Assembly (NCBI RefSeq): GCF_900129965.1
Contig: NZ_FQXM01000015.1
Coordinates: 33,376-97,375, forward strand
Length of the DNA stretch: 64,000 nt
From: Clostridium grantii DSM 8605
GTDB taxonomy: Bacteria > Bacillota > Clostridia > Clostridiales > Clostridiaceae
Direction: 5' to 3'
The notes below the pieces were generated by a model, which was given only the letters and a program-made list of their open reading frames with translations, searched no databases and had not been told where the DNA came from. The translations under genes and the position numbers were made by a program. Positions 23,338 through 32,855 of the stretch are shown piece after piece. Every line of letters begins with the position of its first letter. The stretch's first letter is position 1.

Positions 23338-24462
23338 TTAATAAATCAAAGATAAGTTATCCATAATGTGCTGTATGGAAGGATTTTTTTGTTCAATAGC
23401 CAAGAATTCAAATTTATATTTAGGATAATCTTTTTTTAAAATCCATTTAAGCTTGTTAACTACTATCCATGCTTGGTTTTCTGTTGTTTCAGGAAGTAGA
23501 ATTACAAAAGTTATATCGCTCCATTTACAAACCACATCTAAATCTCTAGTAATGGAATTAATTATTTTACCTATTTTTATAATAGAGGTTCTTTTTAGCA
23601 GGGAATCAAGAGAATTCATAGAAACAGTACATTTAATAATGGAAAATTTATTTCCATATCTATTAAACCTTAACTGCTCTTTGGTGGAGTTAAGCATAAA
23701 CTCATTTTTATTATAAATTCCTTGTTTTAAAGCAAAAGATAATTTTTTAGAAGTCAGACCATCTTTTTTATTTTTTATTTTCTTTAAACTAGCTAGTTGA
23801 TTAAATTTTTGAATAAAAGAAGTTATTTCTTTATAGCCTAAGAAGATACGCCATTGATTGTTTTCAAAAACTACATTTTTACAAAAGATATCTTCCTCAT
23901 GTCTACCCATTAGTTCATTTTTTTCCACCACTTGAACTTGTAGCTCAACTATAATTTCAAACACATTATCATTAACTAGTATATCTTTATAAATATTTTT
24001 TAGGCTGCACTGAAAACTTATTAACTCAAAAACTTCAGAAACTAGATATTGCCATTTTATAAAATCGTTTTGAGAAATAGACTCCTTATCTTTATCAGAC
24101 AAGAACTCAAATGCTTCACTGTATTCTTTTTTAGCAATACAATTTAAATAAGCTAATAAAACTTTTTTACTAGGTTCAACGGCAAAATCTAATTGATGTA
24201 TTTGAGTAGAGTCTTTTTTTGTACTATTAAAAGCACTATACTTTTCCATCCATTTTATCAAATATTGTGCTCTCAAAGATGGATCTTTCAAGGTATCATA
24301 AGCTTCATTAATTTTTTGCATTTTTTTTTCGGCATTTGGTGAGTTGTTAACGTCTGGATGATATTTTTTTGATAATCTTATATAAGCACTTTTTATTATT
24401 TCAGGCTCAGCCATAAAATGAACTTGTAAAATTTTGTAATAGTCTTCCCATTCATTTATCAT
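23338..24462 (-). CDS. J-domain protein with NTF2-like middle and degenerate GGDEF-like C-terminus
   Basis: This 374-residue protein starts with a J domain (about residues 5-70) that has the HPD tripeptide (KKYHPDVNN). Residues about 98-215 look like an NTF2-like fold (LLAYLNCIAKKEYSEAFEFL, late NNQWRIFLGY). Residues about 245-358 follow the GGDEF layout: YNKNEFML, FNRYGNKFSII, and FVILLPETTENQAWIVVNKL. The catalytic GGDEF stretch reads KWSDITF (313-319), so diguanylate cyclase activity is not expected. It is the last gene of the cheA-cheW-mcp-cheR-cheB run, 47 bases after cheB. It may couple DnaK to a chemotaxis or c-di-GMP-related partner, which is inference. The fold calls for the middle and C-terminus come from pattern reading. 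Confidence 0.7.
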   Translation of the reverse strand: MINEWEDYYKILQVHFMAEPEIIKSAYIRLSKKYHPDVNNSPNAEKKMQKINEAYDTLKDPSLRAQYLIKWMEKYSAFNSTKKDSTQIHQLDFAVEPSKKVLLAYLNCIAKKEYSEAFEFLSDKDKESISQNDFIKWQYLVSEVFELISFQCSLKNIYKDILVNDNVFEIIVELQVQVVEKNELMGRHEEDIFCKNVVFENNQWRIFLGYKEITSFIQKFNQLASLKKIKNKKDGLTSKKLSFALKQGIYNKNEFMLNSTKEQLRFNRYGNKFSIIKCTVSMNSLDSLLKRTSIIKIGKIINSITRDLDVVCKWSDITFVILLPETTENQAWIVVNKLKWILKKDYPKYKFEFLAIEQKNPSIQHIMDNLSLIY

Positions 24463-24509
24463 GGATTAAGGCCTTCTTTCTTTTTAAACTTTAATAATAT
24501 ACTTAACAA

Positions 24510-25526
24510 TTATTTTAACATAGATAAAATCAAATTAGGTATTTTTTCTAAGGGCGCTTGTTTTTCAACGGCACCAACTTCAAAAGCTACTTTAGGCATT
24601 CCATAAACTACACTTGAAGTTTCATCTTGTCCAATGGTTTTTGCACCTTTTCTTTTCATAGATAGCAAGCCTTTTGCACCATCATAACCCATACCGGTGA
24701 GAATAACACCAAGAGCATTATCTTTACATTCTTTTGCAACGGATTCAAAAAGAACATCAACAGAAGGACAATGGCCATTAACTCTATCACCATGGAATAC
24801 TTCAATTTTATATCTATCCCCTATTTTCCTAACACACATATGTTGGTCGCCAGGTGCTATGAAAACTTTACCGGGTTCAATATAATCTCCATTTTCAGCT
24901 TCTTTTACATCAAAGACAGTTTGTGCATTTAAACGGTCTGCAAACATTTTAGAGAAAACTGGAGGAATATGCTGTACAATCACAATTCCAGGAATCTTAG
25001 CAGGTAACTGCTTTAAAACATTATAAATTGCTTCAGTGCCACCAGTAGAAGCACCTATAGCTATAATTTTTTTCGTGTTCAAGAAAGATTCTTTTGCTAC
25101 AAGTGTTGTTTCTTCAGTGGAAGTGCTAATTACTTTTGATTTTGCGGCGATTTTAATTTTATATATTAATTGGTTTATAAAATTTTCTACCCCATCTGGA
25201 GATTGAACGTTTGGTTTTGTAACAAAATCTACTGCACCAGCATTCATAGCATCAAAAACAGCATCACTAAGAGAACTAACAACAATTATAGGAAGAGGAT
25301 ATTGAGGCATTAATCTTTTGATAAACTCAATCCCATTCATTTTAGGCATTTCTACGTCACAGGTAACAACGTCAGGTTGGAATTCTAAAATTTTGTCCCT
25401 GGCATCAAAAGGGTCTACGGCTTTAGCAATAACATTAATCTCATAATCTGAGCCTATGCCTCTTGATATTACCTCTCTAAAAATTAAACTATCATCTATA
25501 ATTAGAACATTAATTTTTTTCTTCAT
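24510..25526 (-). CDS. cheB: CheB: chemotaxis response regulator methylesterase
   Basis: This 338-residue protein has a receiver domain with the acidic pair at DDS and phospho-acceptor Asp57 (TCDVEMPKMNG). After a linker (about 120-155) comes the methylesterase domain: GASTGGTEAI with the catalytic Ser, VIVQHIPP with the His, and LTGMGYDGAKGL with the Asp. It removes methyl groups and deamidates receptor glutamines under CheA control. The ATG follows AGAAGGAGGGCTTACTT on the minus strand. It lies 38 bases after cheR. Confidence 0.96.
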   Translation of the reverse strand: MKKKINVLIIDDSLIFREVISRGIGSDYEINVIAKAVDPFDARDKILEFQPDVVTCDVEMPKMNGIEFIKRLMPQYPLPIIVVSSLSDAVFDAMNAGAVDFVTKPNVQSPDGVENFINQLIYKIKIAAKSKVISTSTEETTLVAKESFLNTKKIIAIGASTGGTEAIYNVLKQLPAKIPGIVIVQHIPPVFSKMFADRLNAQTVFDVKEAENGDYIEPGKVFIAPGDQHMCVRKIGDRYKIEVFHGDRVNGHCPSVDVLFESVAKECKDNALGVILTGMGYDGAKGLLSMKRKGAKTIGQDETSSVVYGMPKVAFEVGAVEKQAPLEKIPNLILSMLK

Positions 25527-25564
25527 AAGTAAGCCCTCCTTCTCAATAATCTTATAAATACTTA

Positions 25565-26380
25565 CTATATTTTTCTATATACAGCAGGACAAATATATTT
25601 AAATTTAGTTTTTTCTCTGTTTAACGATTCTGAATGGCCAATAAAAAGATAGCCACCAGGCTCCATAATATCATAAAATTTATTTATAAGGTTATCTTTT
25701 GTATTTGTGTCAAAATAAATCATAACATTTCTACAGAATATAACATGAAATTTTTTTCTGAATGGAAAAACATTTTCCATAAGATTAAATTTTCTATAGA
25801 TAACTTCATTTCTGATTTTTTCATTAACCATAAAGTTATCTTCATTATATTTGGTAAAGTAATTTAATTTCCAATTGTTAGGCAAAGGTTCTATTCTATC
25901 TTTACTATAGATACCTTGTTTAGCAGTTTCTAAAATACTAGTAGATATATCTGTAGCTAAAACTTTTGTATCCCACCATAGTTTTTCTTTATTAAAGTAT
26001 TCATCTAAAATCATAGCAAGTGTGTAGGGTTCTTCTCCGGAAGAAGAGGCTGCACACCAAATACGAAGATCTTTGTCTTTACTTGTACTTTTTAGATAAG
26101 GAAGAACTTCATCTCTGAAAATATAAAAATGTTCTGCTTCCCGCATAAAGTAAGTGTGGTTAGTTGTTATTTTATCAACTAATACAGTACTTGCTGACCC
26201 CGTTTTATCTTTTATTAAATAATCATAATACTCAGAAAAACTAGTAAAGTTTAATTGAGTAAGCAAATTGTGAAGTCGTCCAGTGACAAAAGCTTGTTTT
26301 TCTTTTTTTAAATGAATCCCATAGTTTTCTTTTATGTATTCAGTAAGTAATTGAAATTCTTTTTCAGAAATAGTAATCAT
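25565..26380 (-). CDS. cheR: CheR: chemoreceptor glutamate methyltransferase
   Basis: This 271-residue protein has an N-terminal helical CheR domain (FQLLTEYIKENYGIHL) and a SAM-dependent methyltransferase domain with LRIWCAASSSGEEPYTLAM, VLATDISTSILE and FHVIFCRNVMIYFD. It methylates receptor glutamates to set adaptation. The ribosome binding site AAAAGGGGACT lies inside an alternative RNA hairpin region shared with the end of the upstream mcp transcript (see the structure at 26388-26433). Confidence 0.96.
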   Translation of the reverse strand: MITISEKEFQLLTEYIKENYGIHLKKEKQAFVTGRLHNLLTQLNFTSFSEYYDYLIKDKTGSASTVLVDKITTNHTYFMREAEHFYIFRDEVLPYLKSTSKDKDLRIWCAASSSGEEPYTLAMILDEYFNKEKLWWDTKVLATDISTSILETAKQGIYSKDRIEPLPNNWKLNYFTKYNEDNFMVNEKIRNEVIYRKFNLMENVFPFRKKFHVIFCRNVMIYFDTNTKDNLINKFYDIMEPGGYLFIGHSESLNREKTKFKYICPAVYRKI

Positions 26381-26387
26381 AAAATTA

Positions 26388-26433
26388 GTCCCCTTTTAAA
26401 GATAGGGGACTATATAAAATATATGGTCCCCTA
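26388..26433 (-). promoter_or_regulatory. Three-part alternative hairpin between mcp and cheR
   Basis: On the minus strand, segment 1 TAGGGGAC (26433-26426), segment 2 GTCCCCTA (26410-26403) and segment 3 AGGGGAC (26394-26388) occur in order. Segment 2 can pair with segment 1 (eight pairs plus an AT stem) or with segment 3 (seven pairs). Segment 3 contains the cheR ribosome binding site. It may be a translational control point or simply an intercistronic stability hairpin. Confidence 0.5.
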
Positions 26434-26461
26434 ACAAATGCAGATTTAATCACAATATATG

Positions 26462-27766
26462 CTAATATTTACCGAATTCATTATCACTTAAATCTATACT
26501 TTTTAAATTAATAGCAGGTTTAGATTTTAAAGTAAATTCATCAGAGCTATTAGCATTAATAGTATTTTTTTTATTCATATTATCAAGTAACATAGAAACT
26601 TCTGGGTTTAATCCTTTGATATTCTTCTTGTTAGATTTACCGTTTCTACTTTTTAACTTAAATTTAGTTATTTCATTTTTTAGAACTTCAGATTGATTAA
26701 ATAATTGTTGGCTAGCGGAAGCAGTTTCCTCTGAAGTTGAAGAAGTTATTTGAACTATATTACCAATTTGAGTTATTCCTATATTGATTTGATCTACTCC
26801 AATTGTTTGTTGGTTTGATGCTATAGCTATACTATCAACTAAAGAAGTAACCTCTTCAACACCTGATACAACTTGCATCAAAGCTTCAGCGGTTGTATCA
26901 GCAATTTTAGTTCCATAGGTAACTTTTTTAATAGAATCTTCAATCATAGATGTAGTTTCTTTTGCAGCATTTGCAGAACGAGCTGCTAAGTTTCTAACCT
27001 CTTCAGCTACCACAGCAAACCCTTTTCCATGCTGACCAGCTCTAGCAGCTTCAACTGCTGCATTTAAAGCTAATATATTTGTTTGAAAAGCAATTTCATC
27101 AATAACTTTAATAATTTTAGAAATATTATTTGAAGCAGAATTAATTTCTTCCATAGCACTTAACATTTCCTGCATTTGAGAAAAGCTTTGTCCTAAGTTA
27201 TCTTGAGCAGTAGTTGAAATAGCTTTAGCTTTATTAGCACTTTCAGCATTTTGTTTAGTTTGAGAGGCTATTTCTGCAATAGAAGCAGTTAACTCCTCAA
27301 TAGAACTTGCTTGCTGAGTAGAGCCTTGTGCTAATGAGGCACTGGAATTGGCAACCTTTTTAGCACCAGAAGTTACTTGATCAGTTGCTTCATTAATATT
27401 TAATAGAGTGTCATTTAGATTATCCGACATAGTTGTAATTGAATCAGCAAGAGTTTTAATAGGACTCTCAGCTTTTATATCCAATGAATAATTAAAATCA
27501 CCATCTTTTAGTAAATCAACAGATTTTAAAACAGTTCTTATAGGATTGCTTATAAAAACATTAAGAAGAACAAAATAGGTAAAACTTAAAATAATAGAAA
27601 CAATCAATAAAGAAATCATAATTACTATAGAAGAAGTTATAGTATTAGCATTATTTTTATAAATTTCTATAATTCCTATTATAATAGAAATAGAAGTGAT
27701 AATTGTATAAAACAAGTACATAAGTGTAAGCTTTGATTTACTTTGAAGTTTCTTTCTTGAACTCAT
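26462..27766 (-). CDS. Methyl-accepting chemotaxis protein with almost no extracellular domain
   Basis: This 434-residue receptor has two membrane helices close together (about residues 12-34 and 45-70), so there is no room for a ligand-binding domain. A HAMP region follows (about 70-125), then a full signalling domain. The hairpin tip reads EIAFQTNILALNAAVEAARAG, GKGFAVVAEEVRNLA. A C-terminal tail of about 50 residues, rich in Lys/Asn/Ser, has no CheR-tethering pentapeptide that I recognise. It lies inside the che operon between cheW and cheR. It may sense membrane state, or signal through other receptors. Confidence 0.9.
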   Translation of the reverse strand: MSSRKKLQSKSKLTLMYLFYTIITSISIIIGIIEIYKNNANTITSSIVIMISLLIVSIILSFTYFVLLNVFISNPIRTVLKSVDLLKDGDFNYSLDIKAESPIKTLADSITTMSDNLNDTLLNINEATDQVTSGAKKVANSSASLAQGSTQQASSIEELTASIAEIASQTKQNAESANKAKAISTTAQDNLGQSFSQMQEMLSAMEEINSASNNISKIIKVIDEIAFQTNILALNAAVEAARAGQHGKGFAVVAEEVRNLAARSANAAKETTSMIEDSIKKVTYGTKIADTTAEALMQVVSGVEEVTSLVDSIAIASNQQTIGVDQINIGITQIGNIVQITSSTSEETASASQQLFNQSEVLKNEITKFKLKSRNGKSNKKNIKGLNPEVSMLLDNMNKKNTINANSSDEFTLKSKPAINLKSIDLSDNEFGKY

Positions 27767-27787
27767 TTTTATCTTTGTCCCCTTTTA

Positions 27788-28276
27788 TTATATATTTGAT
27801 AAATCAGCTATTTCATCTTCATCTAATAATTTTGCACAATCTAGAATTAAAGTGATATTATCACCGGTTTTAGCTATATTTTTAATATATTTCTTGCCAT
27901 CTTTAGTAAGTTTAGGAGGAGCTACAAGGTCTTCTTCAGGAATATTCATAACTTCTGATACACTATCAACTATCAAACCAATAGATATTTCATCCATATC
28001 TATAACAATAATACAAGTTCTATCATTGTATTCCATAGCAGCTTTTTTAAATTTTAACCTAGCATCCATTACAGGAATAATTTTACCACGTAAATTTATA
28101 ATTCCTTTGATGTAGTCTGGAAGTTCAGGTACAACAGTTATAGGTTGAACTCCTACAATTTCAGTTACATATAATATTTCAACTCCATACATTTCAGACC
28201 CTAATGAAAAGGTAAGAAATTTCCCCTTTTGAGTATCTTCTTCTTCGAATGCATCTTCAATAATTTTTTGATTCAT
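27788..28276 (-). CDS. cheW: CheW: chemotaxis coupling protein
   Basis: This 162-residue protein is a single CheW (SH3-like) domain: FLTFSLGSEMYGVEILYVTEIV, LPDYIKGIINLRGKIIPVMDARLKF, CIIVIDM and IGLIVDSVSEVM. It bridges receptors and the CheA P5 domain in the polar array. The ATG follows AAAGGGGATAAAACT on the minus strand. The gaps to cheA (39 bases) and to mcp (21 bases) fit one operon. Confidence 0.95.
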   Translation of the reverse strand: MNQKIIEDAFEEEDTQKGKFLTFSLGSEMYGVEILYVTEIVGVQPITVVPELPDYIKGIINLRGKIIPVMDARLKFKKAAMEYNDRTCIIVIDMDEISIGLIVDSVSEVMNIPEEDLVAPPKLTKDGKKYIKNIAKTGDNITLILDCAKLLDEDEIADLSNI

Positions 28277-28315
28277 AGTTTTATCCCCTTTATCATTATA
28301 TTTTAATTTTATACT

Positions 28316-30334
28316 TTATAATGTTAAACCAGCAGTATCAAGTATTAAACTAATACTTCCATCACCTAATAAAGTACATCCGGCTAAGCCGGTTATTTTC
28401 TTGTTTTTCTTGATATAATTAGGTAATGATTTAACCACAACCTGCTGTTTACCAATAAGTTCATCAGCAAAAATACAAAAGTTGTTATCTTCTTGTTCTA
28501 TCATAATAAGAATACCTTCATTGAAATCTGTGATATTTGTATCTATACTATAATATTTATGTAACCTTAGTATAGGTAGGCATTCACCTCTCAACATAAT
28601 CATTTCATTTCCTTCAGGGTCTATTAACAAATCTTCTTTTTTCGGCCTAAAAGATTCTTTTATTTTAGTAATAGGAATAGTGTATCTAGAACTACCTACT
28701 GCAATATTCATACCATCAATTATTGCTAATGTAAGCGGTATTTTTAAAGTTATTGTTGAACCTTTATTCTCCACACTATCCACGGAAACAGAACCACCAA
28801 CAGCCTCTAAATTTTTTGTGACTACATCCATACCAACCCCTCTTCCAGAAAACTCAGTAATATTTTCTTTGGTAGAAAAGCCCGGCAATAAAATCAAATT
28901 ATAAATCTCTGTATCACTCATATCGGATTCTTTTTTTACTAATATATTATTTTCACGTGCTTTTTTTAATATTTTTTCTTTATTTAAGCCTCTACCATCA
29001 TCTTTAATTACCACAAGAACATTATTACCGGAATTTTTAGCCTCAAGTATTATTGTTCCCACTTCATCTTTATTTTTAGAAATTCTTTCATCAGAATCTT
29101 CAATACCATGGTCAATAGAATTTCTTATTATGTGCATTAAAGGGTCAGAAATATGTTCTATAATATTTTTATCTACTTCTGTTTCTTCACCAATAACAAC
29201 AAGTTCAACTTTTCTATTTAATTTTTTGCACATATCTCTAGTGATTCTATGCATTTTCATAAAGGTAGTAGATAAAGGAACCATTCTAATAGACATAACC
29301 ATATCTTGTATTTCACTAGTTATTTTGTGTAAACGCCTAGATGATGTTTGAAAACTTTCTAGTTCTAGACTAGTTATTTCAGGATTTTGGGTGACCATAG
29401 CTTCTGCAATTACCATTTCTCCAACTAAATCCATAAGCTTGTCTAGTTTGTCCACATTAACACTAATAATACTTTGAACATTATTTTGAGAAGCTACTGG
29501 GGCTACATTTTTAGGAGTATTTTTTTTATCTTCACTAATTTTTTCTTTGATTTTATTTGAATCAGATTCATTTTTTTCCTGAACAAGTTCCAAATCTTTT
29601 AAAAACATTGTTTGCATGAAGAAAGCATTAATTTCATCATAACTTTTTTTTGTTTTTAAAGAGATATGAAATCCACTTTTTCGAATAACAGAAGTACTTG
29701 TATCATCATCAAGAACGTTTTCAGGCTTATAGGAGATGAATTCTGTCAATTCTGTTAGTTCATTGATTATTGTATAAGCACGTATATTCTCCATTTCACA
29801 ACCATCTTCAAAGAAAACAGTAGCATTAAATGAGTTTAAATCAGTATAGTTTTCATCTATTTCTTTTGGAATTAGCACATCTTCTATTGGATTTAGAACA
29901 TCTGAGGCTGTCTCGAAAGAATTTGATGATTTTAATTGGGCTAGAAAGGCTTTGATATCTTTAATTATAGAAGCAGCATTTCCATCTACTTCATCCCTAC
30001 TTTTGATTTTTTCTAGTTCGATTTTTGTGAAATCTAAACCCTCTAAAACTAAATCAGATAGTCTTGAATAATCCACATTATCAGGTTTGTTTTCTCTTAA
30101 AAAGTAAAACAAATCTTCCATAGAATGAGCAAGTTCAGCTATATTGTTAAAAAGCATCATTCCAGAAGAACCTTTTATAGTATGCATAAAGCGGAATATT
30201 TCATTGATTGAGTTTTCAGAATATTCGTTGGCTTGTTCGCTGGAAATAATTGCTTGCTCCAATTGTTCTAATAATTGTGATGTTTCAAATATATACATAT
30301 CCACCATTGGTTCATTAGAGTATATTTGCGACAA
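28316..30334 (-). CDS. cheA: CheA: chemotaxis histidine kinase
   Basis: This 672-residue kinase has the full CheA layout. P1 is the HPt domain with His51 (RFMHTIKGSSGMM). P2 (about 165-255) has the strand-helix pattern for CheY/CheB binding. P3 is the dimer domain from about 290 (VNVDKLDKLMDLVGEMVIAEAM). P4 is the ATPase with DPLMHIIRNSIDHGIE, VVIKDDGRGLN and FSGRGVGMDVV. P5 is CheW-like, ending in LILDTAGLTL. It phosphorylates CheY and CheB in response to receptors. It is the first gene of the operon and has a good promoter 69-96 bases upstream. The ATG follows AAAAGGAGGTTTCAACC. Confidence 0.96.
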   Translation of the reverse strand: MSQIYSNEPMVDMYIFETSQLLEQLEQAIISSEQANEYSENSINEIFRFMHTIKGSSGMMLFNNIAELAHSMEDLFYFLRENKPDNVDYSRLSDLVLEGLDFTKIELEKIKSRDEVDGNAASIIKDIKAFLAQLKSSNSFETASDVLNPIEDVLIPKEIDENYTDLNSFNATVFFEDGCEMENIRAYTIINELTELTEFISYKPENVLDDDTSTSVIRKSGFHISLKTKKSYDEINAFFMQTMFLKDLELVQEKNESDSNKIKEKISEDKKNTPKNVAPVASQNNVQSIISVNVDKLDKLMDLVGEMVIAEAMVTQNPEITSLELESFQTSSRRLHKITSEIQDMVMSIRMVPLSTTFMKMHRITRDMCKKLNRKVELVVIGEETEVDKNIIEHISDPLMHIIRNSIDHGIEDSDERISKNKDEVGTIILEAKNSGNNVLVVIKDDGRGLNKEKILKKARENNILVKKESDMSDTEIYNLILLPGFSTKENITEFSGRGVGMDVVTKNLEAVGGSVSVDSVENKGSTITLKIPLTLAIIDGMNIAVGSSRYTIPITKIKESFRPKKEDLLIDPEGNEMIMLRGECLPILRLHKYYSIDTNITDFNEGILIMIEQEDNNFCIFADELIGKQQVVVKSLPNYIKKNKKITGLAGCTLLGDGSISLILDTAGLTL

Positions 30335-30402
30335 GGTTGAAACCTCCTTTTGTTTTTAGTATGTTAAATCGTTAATATATTTGAAATTAAGGTTATTAAC
30401 TA

Positions 30403-30430
30403 ATTATATTATAATATTTGTGTTATGCAA
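30403..30430 (-). promoter_or_regulatory. Candidate sigma-A promoter for the cheA operon
   Basis: On the minus strand TTGCAT (30430-30425), a 16-base spacer and TATAAT (30408-30403) lie in the 207-base gap between the upstream mcp and cheA. Confidence 0.5.
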
Positions 30431-30541
30431 AGAGTTTGTTTAGGGAAATTAGGCTTAATATGTAATTTTTAATAAAAAATTAGCTGAAATTATAATAATT
30501 ATTAAAATTAAAGCTATAATTAATTAATTTGAACTAATAAT

Positions 30542-32176
30542 TTATACTTCAAAAGTATTTTTCAATTTGAAATTATTAATCTGTGATTTTAACATGCCAG
30601 CTTCATTTGAAAGTATTTTACTTGTAGTAGCAGTTTGGTCTGAAGTTGAAGAAGTACAATGTACAACCATTGATATTTGAGATATGCTAGCCTTTACTTC
30701 ATGTAAACTAACAGATTGTTCATCACAAGCAAAAGCAATATTTTCAACTATATTTGAAGCATTAGTTGATTTTTCAACAATATTATTTAAGGATTGTGCA
30801 GTTAAATCAGCTATTATTGTTCCCTTTTGTATCAAAGCAATAGAATTATTAAGTATAGTTGAAGTTTCTTTAGAAGCATTTGCAGAATGAACAGATAAAG
30901 ACCTAATTTCATCGGCGATAACAGAAAATCCTTTACCTTGTTTTCCTACTCTAGCAGATTCAATAGAGGCATTAATTGCTAGTATATTTGTTTGGAAAGC
31001 AAGATTGTCAATAACCTTTATGATTTTGGAGATAGTTTGGGAAAAGTTTTGTATATTGTTCATTGACTCTAAAAGCTCTGACATGTGTTGATTACTTTCA
31101 AAGGCATAATTTTTAGCTTGAATAGATATATCTTTAGCTTTTTGAGCATTTAATGCATTTTCATGAGTTTGGGATGAAACAAACTCAATAGTAGCAGCTA
31201 ATTCTTCAATTGCACTGGCTTGCTGGGTGGCTCCTTCAGACAAAGATATGCTTGAAACAGCCATTTCATTTGAAACTAAAGCTAATTTTTGAGAAGAGGA
31301 GCTAATATTATATAAAGCATTATTCATATTAAATGTCATATTAGTGAAAGATGTAGCAAGATTACCAATCTCGTCTTTGCTATTAATATCTAGGCTAATG
31401 GCTAAATTCCCTTCAGCTATTAGATTAGCAGAATCTAATAGGTTTTTTATAGGTTTACTTATTATTTTAGAGATATAAATACCTAAAATAATTGCAATAG
31501 CCATGCCTATGAATATAAGAAAAATCATTGTAAAAACACTTTTGTTAGTGATACTTGTATTGAGAGTTACTTTCATTTTTGATTCAGCCACTTTATTTAT
31601 AAGAAGATTTTCTATAGCAGTTTGTTCAGTCAATGATACATTACTCATTCTACCTCTGAGTAAATCATAAGCTCTAACATCATCATTTTGTAAGCACAAA
31701 GCATATAACTCTTCTAAAACCGCTAAAAAAGCAACTTTTGAATCTAGGTATTTATTATAAAGTTCTTGATCCCCAGAGGTTTCAATTGATTGTTCAAAAA
31801 TAAGAGCTTCTTTGTCCATCAATTCCTGGATTTTAAGTATCTCTGAGTATTTGCCTTTGATATATGAGTCGGTATTTTCAAAAACAAGGTCTCTTGTGCT
31901 CACATTAATACGTTGAAAAAGTTTTGACATTATAGCGGCCTGCTGCATAGGAATGGTTGTTTTGTTATATAAATCAATATTATTTTTATCTATTTCTTTC
32001 ATGTTTATTATTCCTACGGCACCTACTCCGCAAGTTATTATTGAAACTAAAACAAAAGCTATCAATAGCTTTGTAGAAATTTTTAGATTCTTGAAGTTTT
32101 TTACAGTTTTGAAGCTAGAAAAACCTTTGAAATTAATAAATCTTTTAATTTGGTGTTTATTAATGAAAAAGTTCAT
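30542..32176 (-). CDS. Methyl-accepting chemotaxis protein with four-helix-bundle sensor
   Basis: This 544-residue receptor has a basic N-terminal tail, a first membrane helix (about 36-56), an extracellular helical domain of about 160 residues (4HB_MCP type) and a second membrane helix (about 215-237). A HAMP domain and a signalling domain follow. The tip region reads NLAFQTNILAINASIESARVG and GKGFSVIADEIRSLS, slightly diverged from the usual AARAGE and RNLA. It is on the same strand as the che operon but separated from cheA by 207 bases holding a promoter, so it is probably a separate transcript. The ligand is unknown. The 230 bases upstream, up to the TnpB remnant, hold no other gene. Confidence 0.92.
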   Translation of the reverse strand: MNFFINKHQIKRFINFKGFSSFKTVKNFKNLKISTKLLIAFVLVSIITCGVGAVGIINMKEIDKNNIDLYNKTTIPMQQAAIMSKLFQRINVSTRDLVFENTDSYIKGKYSEILKIQELMDKEALIFEQSIETSGDQELYNKYLDSKVAFLAVLEELYALCLQNDDVRAYDLLRGRMSNVSLTEQTAIENLLINKVAESKMKVTLNTSITNKSVFTMIFLIFIGMAIAIILGIYISKIISKPIKNLLDSANLIAEGNLAISLDINSKDEIGNLATSFTNMTFNMNNALYNISSSSQKLALVSNEMAVSSISLSEGATQQASAIEELAATIEFVSSQTHENALNAQKAKDISIQAKNYAFESNQHMSELLESMNNIQNFSQTISKIIKVIDNLAFQTNILAINASIESARVGKQGKGFSVIADEIRSLSVHSANASKETSTILNNSIALIQKGTIIADLTAQSLNNIVEKSTNASNIVENIAFACDEQSVSLHEVKASISQISMVVHCTSSTSDQTATTSKILSNEAGMLKSQINNFKLKNTFEV

Positions 32177-32408
32177 ATTAAAAATCCTCCCGAATTAGTG
32201 TGATTTAGAGATTTTAGTTCAACTATTAATTAACTTGAGTATTTTATGAAGAATATATTTAAATGCATAAAATAAGATTAAAACAAAGTGAGGTTAGAAC
32301 AATAATACAATATATTATAAGATAAGGGCATATGTTTTATCTTTTCTTAACTTAGTTTTAACTAAAAGGGCGGAATTCTCCTATCTTCTATATAGAGAGT
32401 TCAATGGA

Positions 32409-32855
32409 TTGATTAAGTCCTGCACTATATCACAAGTACCTAGTGGAAAGTATTTCATTAGTATTTTAGTTGAAACTGAAATTGTTGAACTACCTAAAAC
32501 AGATAAAAAAATTGGTGTAGATTTAGGAATAAAGGAATTTGCAATAACAAGTGATGGAGTGTTTTTTAGTAATGCCAAGCACTTAAAGAAATCAGAAAAA
32601 AGGTTAGCTAAATCAATAGCAGACGTAAGTTGGAATGAATTTAGAAGGATGCTAGAGTATAAAGCAAAATGGTATGGTAGAGAAATAATAATAGCATCAT
32701 GAAATTATGCAAGTAGTCAACTATGTTCTAGTTGTGGCAATAAATCAAGTCAAACAAAAGACTTATCTTGTAGGACTTATATATGCCCAGTGTGTGGAAT
32801 GGTAATGTATAGGGATATAAATTCTGCTAAAAATCTACTAAAATTAGCAATGTAA
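32409..32855 (+). pseudogene. tnpB: TnpB (IS200/IS605 OrfB) remnant: internal deletion and stop codon
   Basis: The frame encodes parts of TnpB, the RNA-guided nuclease of IS200/IS605-type elements: IKSCTISQVPSGKYFISILVE, the RuvC-I segment GVDLGIKEFA, then directly SIADVSWNEFRRMLEYKAKWYGREIIIAS. After an in-frame TGA (32700-32702) come the zinc finger CSSCG-CPVCG and the RuvC-III segment YRDINSAKNLL. The central block with the RuvC-II glutamate is missing, joined at RLAKS, a sequence that in intact proteins also stands (as KLAKS) at the far side of the gap. The N-terminal third is absent too. It cannot be active. It lies between the minus-strand mcp and plus-strand cheY. Confidence 0.85.

Noticed and set aside
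23338..24462. Active diguanylate cyclase
   Set aside because: The GGDEF stretch reads KWSDITF, without the glycine and acidic residues needed for catalysis.
32409..32855. TnpB as an active RNA-guided nuclease
   Set aside because: The N-terminus and RuvC-II block are missing and a stop codon precedes the zinc finger.
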